A stretch of 56,486 nt of DNA, from the NCBI GenBank assembly GCA_948616425.1, contig CAPGBJ010000070.1:1-56486 (forward strand), in the 5' to 3' direction. A program made the translations under genes and the position numbers. This stretch comes from an uncultured Oscillospiraceae bacterium. GTDB taxonomy: Bacteria; Bacillota; Clostridia; Oscillospirales; Oscillospiraceae. The notes beneath the pieces are model-generated. The model had not been told where the DNA came from, did not search any database, and saw only the letters and a program-made list of their open reading frames with translations. Positions 38,066 through 46,215 of the stretch are shown here, one piece after another (position 1 is the first letter of the stretch; each line of letters begins with the position of its first letter).

Positions 38066-38094
38066 GAGCGCCGCCCAATATTTGGGCGGCGCTC
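38066..38094 (+). terminator. terminator after the CdaR-like gene
   Basis: GAGCGCCGCCCA pairs with GGGCGGCGCTC, followed by AAGTTT. Confidence 0.75.
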
Positions 38095-38172
38095 AAGTTT
38101 ATCAATTAGGGAGGGAGGCGTTCGGTTATCTTCTGCCGGAGTCGGATGGGGCAGTACGGTGGAGGGCTGAAC

Positions 38173-39474
38173 CTACGAAGCGGAGGTGTCCTCCAATGCC
38201 CAGATGTGTTGATCCTGGCGGAAGATCAGGCAGGTGAATACCCCCAGAAAGCCCAGGGCAAGAAACAGCCCAGCGGCGCCTGAGCCCTTGCCGGTGCCGA
38301 AGAGGAGCGCCCAAATAGAGGCCTCGCCCATCTGGCCTGCGAAGGGCTCAAAGATGGTGTCTACCAAAAAACCGCCCAGAAGGTATCCCACCGGAATCGT
38401 GAAAAACTGAAGTGTGTTCCGGGCGGCATACACCCGGCCCTGAAGCTCAGCCGGCACTCTGCTGCGGACCAGCGCGTCCAGATTGGCATTCATGATAGGA
38501 ATGCTCACCCAACCTAGAGCGGCGCCCAGACACCAGATGGACAGATTTTGTCCGAGAGAGAGGCAGAAGTTTTCGGTGGACATGGCCAGCAACAGGCAGT
38601 TGCAGATGATACGCACGCGACTTTTGGGGGCGGGCAGGAGAGAGGCGGTTAAGCTTCCCGCCAGCATGGCCATTCCGCTGACGCTTTGGATCAGCCCCAG
38701 GGCGAATTCTCCGCCCCAGGGGCGGGTGAGGACCAGCGCGGGCAGGGCCGCATGGAACATGGAGGCAGTGAGATTGATGGCGGCCAGGAACAAGATGATG
38801 TCCAGAACGCCCCGCTCCTCTCTCAGATAGCGCAGCCCCGCTTGGGCAGATTGCAATACTGGCTCAGAGGTTTCCGGCCTGGAGATCTGGGGTGGGTGGA
38901 CGAGGAAAAGCAGGGAGAGAAAGGCCGCAGAGAAAGTGATGAGATCGAAGAGAATCACTGCCCGCAAGCCGGCCAGGGCATACAATCCAGAGGCCAGGGC
39001 AGGGGCGAGCATGTTGTTTAGAGAGTAGGATAGAGAACGCAGGCCGCCCACCCGCTGAAAATAGGCCCTGGGGGTGAGAAGGGTAACCGCCACATCTGAG
39101 GCGGGCTGCTGGACCGTGTTCATCAGCCCGGACAGGGCATTGGCCAAGTACAGATGCCACAGTTCCAGAGTGCCTGTCTCCACCAGTCCCAGTATGGCCA
39201 AGGTGCATAGAGCGGCTAGAGTGTCACACACCAACATGGTACGCTTTTTGTCCCAGCGGTCGCTGAGAGCTCCAGCGAAGATGCTCATAGCCACATAGGG
39301 GGCGTAGGAACACACCGACAGCATAGCGGTGGTCAGAGCGGAACCCTGGGCCTGGTAGGACCACAATACCAGGGCGAAAGCTGTCATGGAACTGCCCAGG
39401 GTGGACAGCGACTGGGTGGACCAGAGAATGAGAAAGGGCCGCAGTGTATCTGGGGCAGAATCATTTTGTTTCAT
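38173..39474 (-). CDS. MFS exporter (Mef-like drug efflux type)
   Basis: The product has 433 residues and about twelve membrane segments. The opening LWSTQSLSTLGSSMTAFALV and loop 2-3 GALSDRWDKKRTMLVCD are typical of the MFS group containing macrolide and other drug exporters. A later VRSRVPAELQGRVYAARNTL is also characteristic. It is preceded by a 12-codon leader and two hairpins that resemble attenuators of antibiotic-resistance genes. A decayed recombinase lies just upstream, which suggests acquisition. The substrate cannot be told from sequence. Confidence 0.88.
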   Translation of the reverse strand: MKQNDSAPDTLRPFLILWSTQSLSTLGSSMTAFALVLWSYQAQGSALTTAMLSVCSYAPYVAMSIFAGALSDRWDKKRTMLVCDTLAALCTLAILGLVETGTLELWHLYLANALSGLMNTVQQPASDVAVTLLTPRAYFQRVGGLRSLSYSLNNMLAPALASGLYALAGLRAVILFDLITFSAAFLSLLFLVHPPQISRPETSEPVLQSAQAGLRYLREERGVLDIILFLAAINLTASMFHAALPALVLTRPWGGEFALGLIQSVSGMAMLAGSLTASLLPAPKSRVRIICNCLLLAMSTENFCLSLGQNLSIWCLGAALGWVSIPIMNANLDALVRSRVPAELQGRVYAARNTLQFFTIPVGYLLGGFLVDTIFEPFAGQMGEASIWALLFGTGKGSGAAGLFLALGFLGVFTCLIFRQDQHIWALEDTSAS

Positions 39475-39476
39475 AT

Positions 39477-39606
39477 GGACTTTGCTCCTTATCTTGTTTT
39501 ATTTGACAAGCGCAAAGTCCGAGGGGCGTTAAGACGAGGTTATCATCGCTCCGCGTAAGCCGCCCGGTCAGACCTTGCGCGGAGCGGAGACAATGCAAAG
39601 CTTCAT
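39477..39606 (-). promoter_or_regulatory. putative translational attenuator of the MFS gene
   Basis: On the minus strand two hairpins follow the leader start. Hairpin 1 pairs CGCTCCGCG (inside the leader frame) with CGCGGAGCG (39547-39586). Hairpin 2 pairs GGACTTTGC with GCAAAGTCC (39477-39520). Its loop holds the AAGGAG ribosome site and its last arm abuts the ATG at 39474. A ribosome on the leader would melt hairpin 1 and could change access to the MFS start. The leader start also contains CTTTGC, a possible competitor for GCAAAG. Confidence 0.6.
39568..39606 (-). CDS. 12-aa leader peptide upstream of the MFS exporter
   Basis: The frame encodes MKLCIVSAPRKV and ends in TGA. It has a strong AGGAGG site 8 bases before the ATG and lies just after a good promoter. 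Its second half overlaps the first arm of a 9-bp hairpin. Such short leaders with overlapping hairpins control erm, mef and similar resistance genes by drug-stalled ribosomes. That role here is inferred from layout. Confidence 0.6.
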   Translation of the reverse strand: MKLCIVSAPRKV

Positions 39607-39638
39607 AGGGGATTCCTCCTAAATCCAATATAGTGGGT

Positions 39639-39667
39639 ATCATATCATAGGATTTGCTGAAATGCAA
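39639..39667 (-). promoter_or_regulatory. promoter of the leader-MFS unit
   Basis: TTGCAT (39662-39667), 17 bases, TATGAT (39639-39644) on the minus strand, about 30 bases before the leader start. Confidence 0.65.
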
Positions 39668-39719
39668 GGGCGGTCGGGAGTGACGGGACTGGGGTAGTGT
39701 AGGAGTACAATTTATACTG

Positions 39720-39977
39720 GGGATTTGGTACAGGGCCGCTGCCAGGTAAAGAGCTACAAGGTACACCTGATCGAGGCTGTGCCGGAGAAGGAGTGGGTGC
39801 ACGTCCCTGATACCCACTGACCGGGTGCAGGCTCTCCTGCTCCGCGATACCCGGACGACCCCAAAGGACCGAGAGCCTCATTTGTTCAGCGGCTTTCTGA
39901 AATGTGCCGACTGCGGGAAATACGTCACCCGGAGCCAGAGCGGAAAAAGTGTATATCTCCTGCAAAAAAAATTTTAG
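39720..39977 (+). pseudogene. decayed serine site-specific recombinase (C-terminal part)
   Basis: The first frame reads DLVQGRCQVKSYKVH and VPEKEWVHVPDTH, then stops. After a small deletion and frameshift it resumes with RVQALLLRDTRT, EPHLFSGFLKCADCGKYVTR and SQSGKSVYLL. These are the recombinase domain and zinc ribbon of large serine recombinases carried by clostridial conjugative and resistance elements. The catalytic N-terminus is absent. It marks the scar of a mobile element between the MFS exporter and the ECF sigma cassette. Confidence 0.85.
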
Positions 39978-40056
39978 AATTTTGAATGGATTTTTCTTTG
40001 ACAATCGTATTAGTAGTGAAGTCAGAAATGGCTATCAAACATGACGGAGGAGTACC

Positions 40057-40398
40057 ATGAAAAAAACGTTTTCGGGAGTTTTATCAGCTGCCATCGTATT
40101 ATCCCTGTGTATGGCGACCGCATTTGCGGCAGGTCCGGGGAGCGGACATTATTTTGCAGACGCAGATGGGGACGGCATTTGTGACAATGCCAGCAACCTA
40201 TGCGCTTATGTGGACGTGGACGGAGACGGCATCCGCGATGTCTGCGGCGTAGTTCATGCTCAGGTTGGCGGCGGAAATTTCGTGGATGCAGACGGGGATG
40301 GCATATGTGATAACTATGCCTCCGGCCAAGGTATTGGATACGGGCGCGGATGCCGCGGAGGACGTGGAAACGGCTTCCGGGGCGGACGCAGCAGATAA
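40057..40398 (+). CDS. small secreted Asp-Gly repeat (EF-hand-like) protein
   Basis: The product has 113 residues. The signal peptide (MKKTFSGVLSAAIVLSLCMA) ends at an AFA-A site. The mature protein has three repeats: FADADGDGICDN, VDVDGDGIRDVC and VDADGDGICDN. These look like dockerin or EF-hand calcium loops, each with a cysteine. The tail is Gly/Arg-rich (GRGCRGGRGNGFRGGRSR). It lies 15 bases before the ECF sigma gene and shares its lower-GC composition. It probably binds divalent metal outside the cell. Its role beside a sigma/anti-sigma pair is not known. Confidence 0.8.
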   Translation: MKKTFSGVLSAAIVLSLCMATAFAAGPGSGHYFADADGDGICDNASNLCAYVDVDGDGIRDVCGVVHAQVGGGNFVDADGDGICDNYASGQGIGYGRGCRGGRGNGFRGGRSR

Positions 40399-40413
40399 GG
40401 CGTCAAAACCATC

Positions 40414-40899
40414 ATGCGGAGCGAACAGGATACGATCAGAGTCATCGAACGGTATTCCGATACCGTTCGGCGGCTCTGCGCAGTACATTTGAAAAATAAT
40501 GCTGATACCGAGGACATATTTCAAACCGTGTTTTTGAAGTATGTCCTTAGCTCCGTTTCTTTTGAAAATGAAGAACATGAAAAAGCGTGGTTTATCCGAG
40601 TTACCATCAACGCCTGTAAGGATTTATTGAAAAGCTTTTTTCATCGTCATACAATTTCCTTGGATGATGTGAAAGAGTATCCGGCAGAAGTTTCTCCGGA
40701 CTATCAGGACGTTTGGGAGGCTGTGATTTCTTTGCCTCAGAAATATCGGGATGTCGTATATCTACATTATTTTGAAGATTATACCGCTCCTCAAATCAGC
40801 CGCCTTTTGGGCAAAAATGTAAATACGATTTATACGCTCCTGACTCGCTCCAGACAGATGTTAAGGAAAAAGTTGGGAGGTGGCTATCATTATGAATAA
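40414..40899 (+). CDS. ECF-type RNA polymerase sigma factor
   Basis: The product has 161 residues. Region 2 has LKNNADTEDIFQTVFLKYV and KAWFIRVTINACKDLLKSFF. Region 4 has ISLPQKYRDVVYLHYFED and APQISRLLGKNVNTIYTLLT. There are no regions 1 or 3, so it is an ECF sigma. The ATG has only a distant AAGG, so coupling to the upstream gene is possible. Its stop overlaps the anti-sigma start by eight bases. It probably drives its own cassette in response to an outside signal. Confidence 0.92.
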   Translation: MRSEQDTIRVIERYSDTVRRLCAVHLKNNADTEDIFQTVFLKYVLSSVSFENEEHEKAWFIRVTINACKDLLKSFFHRHTISLDDVKEYPAEVSPDYQDVWEAVISLPQKYRDVVYLHYFEDYTAPQISRLLGKNVNTIYTLLTRSRQMLRKKLGGGYHYE

Positions 40900-41680
40900 A
40901 ACGTTCAAAGAACTTTTTGGCTCAATACAGGCAGGGGAAGAACTAAAGGACAATACAAAAGCTTTTCTTGCGGAAAAAACACATCACTATAAGAAAGCGA
41001 CCTCAGTGCGGCACAGATACCATGTTTACGCTGCGGCCTGCGTATGTCTGATGTTTGTATTGCTTGGAGGACAGTGGCTTTACTTCGAACCCACAGCGGA
41101 AATCAGTATTGACATTAACCCATCCATTGAGTTAAGCGTCAACCGGTTTGACCAAGTGATTTCTGTGAACGAATTTAATGAGGATGGGCAAGCTCTTTCC
41201 AATGCTGCTGATTTAAAATATAAAAACTATGTGGAAGCAATCGAGCAGATACTGCACCATGACAGCATAACGACGCTGTTGTCCAACGATGAAATTATGA
41301 CCATTACAGTCGTGGGATCAGACGAGCAGCAAGCCACAAAAATACTTTCGGGTGTTGCAGCATGTACGGCAAGCCGGGACAATACCTATTGTTATTTCGC
41401 AAGGTCAGAAGATGTTGCTGCTGCCCATGATGTTGGACTTTCCTGCGGAAAATATAGGGCATTTTTAGAATTACAGCTTCTTGATCCGGATGTTACACCC
41501 GAAGTTGTGCAGGGTATGACAATGAGGGAAATTCGAGAGTTGATCGAAAGCATTTCAGCTAACAGTGATAATGACACCACATCATACAATGGCTGGGGAA
41601 ATGGGCATCATGGTCAAGGTGGTGATCATGGAAACAGGGGGAGAAACAGGAACACAGAGCAGCAAGTTACCGACAAATAG
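40892..41680 (+). CDS. RsgI-like transmembrane anti-sigma factor
   Basis: The product has 262 residues. A cytoplasmic part of about 45 residues would bind the sigma factor. One membrane segment follows (VYAAACVCLMFVLLGGQWLY). The outside part has the RsgI pattern EISIDINPSIELSVNRFDQV, with the Asn-Pro pair at which RsgI proteins are known to self-cleave. The C-terminus is rich in Gly, His and Asn (GWGNGHHGQGGDHGNRG). There is no carbohydrate-binding domain like that in cellulolytic RsgI. The ATG at 40892 follows GGGAGGTGG. It is the last gene of the cassette. Confidence 0.88.
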   Translation: MNKTFKELFGSIQAGEELKDNTKAFLAEKTHHYKKATSVRHRYHVYAAACVCLMFVLLGGQWLYFEPTAEISIDINPSIELSVNRFDQVISVNEFNEDGQALSNAADLKYKNYVEAIEQILHHDSITTLLSNDEIMTITVVGSDEQQATKILSGVAACTASRDNTYCYFARSEDVAAAHDVGLSCGKYRAFLELQLLDPDVTPEVVQGMTMREIRELIESISANSDNDTTSYNGWGNGHHGQGGDHGNRGRNRNTEQQVTDK

Positions 41681-41763
41681 AGCGGGTAAATGAATGGCGT
41701 GAAGGCTGATTTGTGCTGAACACCTCCCAATTCCGTGTGCAGATAGAACTGATGCTACAAAAA

Positions 41764-41794
41764 GAGCAGGCGATTCACAGAGAATCGCCTGCTC
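41764..41794. terminator. terminator between the RsgI-like and O-antigen-ligase-like genes
   Basis: GAGCAGGCGATTC pairs perfectly with GAATCGCCTGCTC. On the minus strand it is followed by TTTTT. It serves both converging units. Confidence 0.85.
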
Positions 41795-41839
41795 AAACTT
41801 GTTTGCGCTCTGGGGCCGCGTGGAAAGCCGGGACGGGGG

Positions 41840-43027
41840 CTAAGAGGATTTTTGGCTTGGAACAAGGCGGCTTTGCCTTATGACGATGCGCAGTTTTCTC
41901 CTATGGGGCGCAGAGACGCCTTCAAACTTATTCACATAGTAAGGCAACGTCATGAGCATGAAGACAGTGGGAGTCAGATAGGCTTCCGCGATGAAAATGA
42001 TATACAGCCCTGCCAGGATGGATAAAAAAATGTAACTGGAAGCACGATCTCGGTACCGAATCAATCTTTCTCCGGTGGAAAAGGTGAACAACATAAACAA
42101 AACCAGGGTGAGGATTCCGCCAGTCAGCAATAGTTCAAAGTATTGGTTGTGCGCCCCCACAGGGGCTGTAGAGAACTGGAGATGGCTTCCAACCCCGTGG
42201 CCCAACAGCGGGTGCTGGGCGAAGCACTTGTAAAACTGGTCCCAGATATAGATTCTGCCCGTTAATGTGGTTTGTTTTTTCAAAACCGCCTTGATGAACC
42301 AGGCGGCCCATGGCACCCGATCCATGACACGAAAGACCGTGATGGACAGATTTCCTATCATCGCCGCAGCAAAGACGCCGGGGAACGTGATAAAGCGCCG
42401 GAGCGTTGAAGGGAGGAGCAGTAAAACCGTCACCAGCATCAGCGCCGCAATGGAGGTTGCGGACCAGGTGATGAGAACACAGGCGTAACTGGCGGCAATC
42501 AAACAGGCGGCCCGGATTTTCCGCTTTTCCAAATGGGCATAGAGGCAAGCGATGCATATGGCGAGCAAGACGTATTGGAAAAAGCTGTTGTGATAACCCA
42601 AAAAATAGCAGCTGTTGAAATATGGCTGGTTGATATAGAGGCCTTGGGGATAGGTCAGCAGGATTGACAGCAGATTCCCGTAGATTAGCCATTCGAGATT
42701 CAGCATGAGACTGCGGATCAGCTGTACTGGCCAAATCGAAAATAGGTCGACGATGCACACGGTAACCAAGACAGCTATAAACGTCATTACGGCGTCTCGC
42801 AAGTTTCCTTTGTTAACGGCGGTTGAAAACAGTAACCATCCCTCCATTAGCGCCAGAATCCACACTGGTTTGGAGGGTAACCTGTTTTTGAAAATATACA
42901 AACCGAGAATCACCAGAGTACTGGCCAGACGGCCGGCGTCAAAGATGGATTCGATAGCGGGCCACACCGGCTCCAGAGAATCGGGCTTTAGATGAGGAAG
43001 AGTCAAAAAGAAAATAAACCACTGCAT
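41840..43027 (-). CDS. O-antigen ligase-like polytopic membrane protein
   Basis: The product has 395 residues with about ten to twelve membrane segments. The family signature is the outside loop TLTGRIYIWDQFYKCFAQHP, then LLGHGVGSHLQF and GAHNQYFELLLTGGI, as in Wzy/WaaL-type proteins. Such proteins join or polymerise polysaccharide on the outer face of the membrane. It stands alone, without glycosyltransferases or a flippase. It has its own promoter and a leader of about 280 bases. An AAAGGA site precedes the ATG. It sits between mobile-element scars. Confidence 0.82.
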   Translation of the reverse strand: MQWFIFFLTLPHLKPDSLEPVWPAIESIFDAGRLASTLVILGLYIFKNRLPSKPVWILALMEGWLLFSTAVNKGNLRDAVMTFIAVLVTVCIVDLFSIWPVQLIRSLMLNLEWLIYGNLLSILLTYPQGLYINQPYFNSCYFLGYHNSFFQYVLLAICIACLYAHLEKRKIRAACLIAASYACVLITWSATSIAALMLVTVLLLLPSTLRRFITFPGVFAAAMIGNLSITVFRVMDRVPWAAWFIKAVLKKQTTLTGRIYIWDQFYKCFAQHPLLGHGVGSHLQFSTAPVGAHNQYFELLLTGGILTLVLFMLFTFSTGERLIRYRDRASSYIFLSILAGLYIIFIAEAYLTPTVFMLMTLPYYVNKFEGVSAPHRRKLRIVIRQSRLVPSQKSS

Positions 43028-43310
43028 AACGTCATCCTTTTAGCGGACCTTCCGTGTGTGTCAAAAAAGCGGCAAGCCTCCACGGTGTATTGAATAAATG
43101 TGTACCAGACAGCTTTGAACGAAGAGGAGACGCGGCGCCAAAAGAAGGGATCAGACGAGGAAAGGGGAGATACCTGGAGCCCCTAAACATTTTCTGGAAA
43201 AGGCACCCTTTCCAGCGCTTTATACAGCGAATCGCCACGACAAAGGCCCTAGGTCTTGCATGCCACAACGCGTCCGGAGATTGCGCAAGAAGTGAGAACA
43301 TTTCCCGAGT

Positions 43311-43339
43311 ATTATAGCATACTTTCGGCCGTTTTACAA
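43311..43339 (-). promoter_or_regulatory. promoter of the O-antigen-ligase-like gene
   Basis: TTGTAA (43334-43339), 17 bases, a perfect TATAAT (43311-43316) on the minus strand. This implies a 5' leader of about 275 bases. The leader (43028-43304) is C/T-rich with no recognisable riboswitch. Confidence 0.7.
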
Positions 43340-43400
43340 GGGGCTGGGGCATCCGGGTGTGTCTTATCTTGTAGGAGCACAATACATATGGAAATATAGA

Positions 43401-43652
43401 ATCCTTTTTGAGAAAACCGCCGCCGAGTTAGGTGTACAGCATAAGCTCATCCGCCCATACACGCCCAGACATAATGGCAAGGTAGAGCGCAGCCACAGGG
43501 GAGACCAGAAACGCTTTTATTCTGTCCGCTCTTTCTTCTCTCTGCCTGACTTTGAGAAACAACTCGCTGTGCATAACAGCCGTTCCATCAACTTTCCCAC
43601 ACACCCTCTCCACTGCCTTTCCCCGTTCGAGTTCTTTGTCCAATTTGTTTGA
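43401..43652 (+). pseudogene. truncated IS transposase (DDE integrase core, C-terminal end)
   Basis: The frame reads LFEKTAAELGVQHKLIRPYT, then PRHNGKVERSHR, SFFSLPDFEKQLAVHNSRS and LSPFEFFVQFV before a stop. This is the end of an integrase-core transposase; the E of the catalytic triad is in GKVERSHR. The first two acidic residues and the DNA-binding domain are missing. Sequence before about 43401 does not fit. It is an insertion-sequence remnant. Confidence 0.85.
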
Positions 43653-43749
43653 CAGACTTACAGGTCGGGAGTGGTGAGACTGAGGCAGAAATCTGGACAA
43701 CTTGAATCAAAGCGCGGGTACTCTGCCCCTTGCAGTGTAAAACTATATC

Positions 43750-43778
43750 TTGCAGGCCCAGTGGAGATGTATTATAGT
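43750..43778 (+). promoter_or_regulatory. promoter of the P1 peptidase gene
   Basis: TTGCAG (43750-43755), 17 bases, TATAGT (43773-43778), about 60 bases before the start. Confidence 0.65.
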
Positions 43779-43839
43779 AGAATTGCCGGAGCGGTATTGA
43801 GAACGGCTTTAAAAGAGATAAGGTTGGTGAACAGAGGCA

Positions 43840-44799
43840 ATGAGAGAGATTGATTTAATGGAGTTGGGTGGTTTTCAGGCGGGCCATGCCCATGATTTGA
43901 CAGCTGGAACGGGCTGCACGGTGTTTTTGTTTGACGGGTGCGCTCCGGCAGGGGTGGATATTCGGGGGGGTGGCCCCGCCTCACGAGAGACCCCTTTGTT
44001 GAATCCGCTGATGGATGCAAAAGGGATTCATGGGCTGTTGCTCTCAGGAGGGTCGGCATATGGCCTGGATGCTGCGGGCGGCGTGATGAGATACCTGGAG
44101 GAGCGCGGCATTGGCGTTGCAGTGGGTGAAATTCGGGTGCCTCTGGTGTGCCAGTCCTGCATTTTCGATCTGGGGATTGGACGCAGTGATGTGCGCCCAG
44201 ATGGGGCGATGGCCCGCAGCGCCTGTGAAAAGGCGGGGCGATCCCCTCTGCTGAACGGCTGCGTGGGAGCGGGCGCGGGCGCCACAGTGGGCAAATACCG
44301 GGGGATGGCATATGCGATGAAATCTGGAATCGGCACTTATGGGGTACAGATAGGGGGGCTGAAAGTGGGGGCCGCAGTAGTGGTGAACGCTTTGGGCGAT
44401 GTCTACGACCTGGATTCCGGTGTGCAGATTGCAGGTATGCGGGGAGCGGGCGGCCTTTGTTCCTCTGAGATGGAGATGTGGGAGGATGGAGAGCGGATGA
44501 TTCCTCCGACTTCAGGAAATACCACCATTGGAGCGGTGTTTACCAATGGCGCATTTACAAAGGCTGAGTTGAACAAGATTGCCGCCATGACCCACAATGG
44601 ATACGCCCGTACCATACGCCCGGTGCATACCACAGCGGATGGGGATGCCATTTATGCCCTATCAGTGGGGACAATCGCGGCAGAACTGAATCTGGTTGGC
44701 ACGCTGGCTGCCCATGTTATGGGAAAGGCTGTGGTCCGAGCGGTGACACAGTCGAAGGCGATGTTTGGTCTGCCCTGCGCAGCGGATCTGTCTGTATGA
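43840..44799 (+). CDS. P1 family (DmpA/NylC-like) peptidase
   Basis: The product has 319 residues. It has the N-terminal-nucleophile hydrolase pattern: GLLLSGGSAYGLDAAGGVM, VGAGAGATVGKYRGMA and KSGIGTYGV. The putative self-cleavage and nucleophile site is NTTIGAVFTNG, with Thr as in NylC-type members. These enzymes cleave themselves into two chains and act as aminopeptidases or amidases. No signal peptide is present. The ribosome site is weak (AGAGG close to the ATG). Substrate is unknown. Confidence 0.88.
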   Translation: MREIDLMELGGFQAGHAHDLTAGTGCTVFLFDGCAPAGVDIRGGGPASRETPLLNPLMDAKGIHGLLLSGGSAYGLDAAGGVMRYLEERGIGVAVGEIRVPLVCQSCIFDLGIGRSDVRPDGAMARSACEKAGRSPLLNGCVGAGAGATVGKYRGMAYAMKSGIGTYGVQIGGLKVGAAVVVNALGDVYDLDSGVQIAGMRGAGGLCSSEMEMWEDGERMIPPTSGNTTIGAVFTNGAFTKAELNKIAAMTHNGYARTIRPVHTTADGDAIYALSVGTIAAELNLVGTLAAHVMGKAVVRAVTQSKAMFGLPCAADLSV

Positions 44800-44810
44800 A
44801 CATTGCAGTA

Positions 44811-44841
44811 ACCCCCTGACGTGAATATCGCGTCAGGGGGT
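44811..44841. terminator. terminator after the P1 peptidase gene
   Basis: ACCCCCTGACG pairs with CGTCAGGGGGT, then GTTT. It lies between converging genes. Confidence 0.8.
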
Positions 44842-44877
44842 GTTTCATGGATTTGATATCTCTGATTCCGATGTCCT

Positions 44878-46215
44878 TTATGGGAAGAAAGGGGATGAAT
44901 CTTGCAAAGATTCCTCCTGAAGTCTGTCAAATTCTTCCATACATTCATCTACAGTGGCGCCGCTCAACAGTTGCCGCACGACCAGACAGACATTCCCCCA
45001 TTGCTCCAGTCTCATATTGGCGTTGGAGCCGAGGACATAGACATTTTCTTGAATTCTGTCGTTCAGAGGTCTCAGAGCGGGAATGCAGTCAACCTCCACA
45101 TTTTTAGAGGGGGAGATCACCTTGTTGGTCTCCGCGTAGATTTGGAGCGCCTGGTCAGAGACCATCGCGTTCAATGTGAGCATGGCGTCCTGGACATGTT
45201 CTGCGCCCACACCGACGGCGAGTCCCGTCATGGGGATAACGGGCATCTGACCACGGCTGCTGGGAAAACCGATGACCTGCATGTGAAAGTCCGGGGAGCC
45301 GTAGGCGGTTTCTGCATTGGCTGCGCCCCAGTAGGCTATAACAATGGGGGTCTTCTGCGCCAGAAAGTCTGGGCCTTCCCCTTCGATTGCCTCGCTGACG
45401 TAGGCCTTTTCCGCGTCAATATAACCTTTGTCGATCAGCTCCTGAAGGAACTCAAACCCGGGGCGCATATAGTCGCTGTATTTGGCGGTTGCGTTGTTCA
45501 AGGCTTCAATTTCAGCGGCCGTATTCCCGCCGTTGTACAGGTCCGCATAGGCCATGGCCAAAACAAAGGTTTCCAGCCACCAGCGGTTGGCGCCGACAGG
45601 CGTCTCGATTCCATTTTCCTGAAATACTCGGCAGCACTCCAAAAATTCCTCTGGTGTCTCAGGCAGTTCAAGATTGTACCGGTCAAACATGTCAACATTG
45701 ACAAACAGACCGTAGGCAACTACCTCCTGGGGGATGGCGACCAATTTCCCATTTACTACGTTTGCCGTCTTGACCACGTCTCGCAGATTTTTCGCACTGT
45801 CGAGGTTGGACAGATCCATCAGCCGGTCTTCCCTGCCCAGGATATGGATAACATCCGGATTTAAGAGGTAAATATCGTCCATATTGTTGTGTGCCCGGTC
45901 CAACGCTACATCGTCGTAGGTCTTGTCCTGATGATTTTCTGCGGTATAGGTGATATACTCCACCTTTATGCCCAGTGTCTCTTCTGCGAAGATAACGGTC
46001 TGATCCAGAGCACTTCTGGCCACATTTTCCGCGTCGGGGTCGGTCTTTTCCATAGGACTGAATAGATTTACAATTCGGAGATTTTTTTCCTCTTTTTCAG
46101 CCAGGTTTTTTCCTGGGTCCTTGGGCAGCCCACATGATGCTGAGGTAAATAGGACGATGCCTATTAGAATGGCTGCCGTGATTCGAATGAGGTTCCTTGA
46201 TCTGCTGGCTTTCAT
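44878..46215 (-). CDS. extracellular solute-binding lipoprotein
   Basis: The product has 445 residues. A signal segment ends in a lipobox (TSASCG), so it should be membrane-anchored outside. The mature part fits the family of sugar- or peptide-binding proteins of ABC importers: LRIVNLFSPMEKTDPDAENV, NPDVIHILGREDRLMDL, AIPQEVVAYGLFVNVDMFD and ETPEEFLECCRVF. No ABC permease or ATPase is nearby. Its ATG overlaps the stop of the hybrid kinase as ATGA. It therefore probably presents a ligand to that kinase rather than to a transporter, which is inference. Confidence 0.85.
   Translation of the reverse strand: MKASRSRNLIRITAAILIGIVLFTSASCGLPKDPGKNLAEKEEKNLRIVNLFSPMEKTDPDAENVARSALDQTVIFAEETLGIKVEYITYTAENHQDKTYDDVALDRAHNNMDDIYLLNPDVIHILGREDRLMDLSNLDSAKNLRDVVKTANVVNGKLVAIPQEVVAYGLFVNVDMFDRYNLELPETPEEFLECCRVFQENGIETPVGANRWWLETFVLAMAYADLYNGGNTAAEIEALNNATAKYSDYMRPGFEFLQELIDKGYIDAEKAYVSEAIEGEGPDFLAQKTPIVIAYWGAANAETAYGSPDFHMQVIGFPSSRGQMPVIPMTGLAVGVGAEHVQDAMLTLNAMVSDQALQIYAETNKVISPSKNVEVDCIPALRPLNDRIQENVYVLGSNANMRLEQWGNVCLVVRQLLSGATVDECMEEFDRLQEESLQDSSPFFP

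Noticed and set aside
43032..43301. An 89-codon minus-strand frame filling the leader of the O-antigen-ligase-like gene
   Set aside because: It would have to be leaderless, has almost no acidic residues and an odd Arg/Pro/Ser-rich make-up, and matches nothing known.
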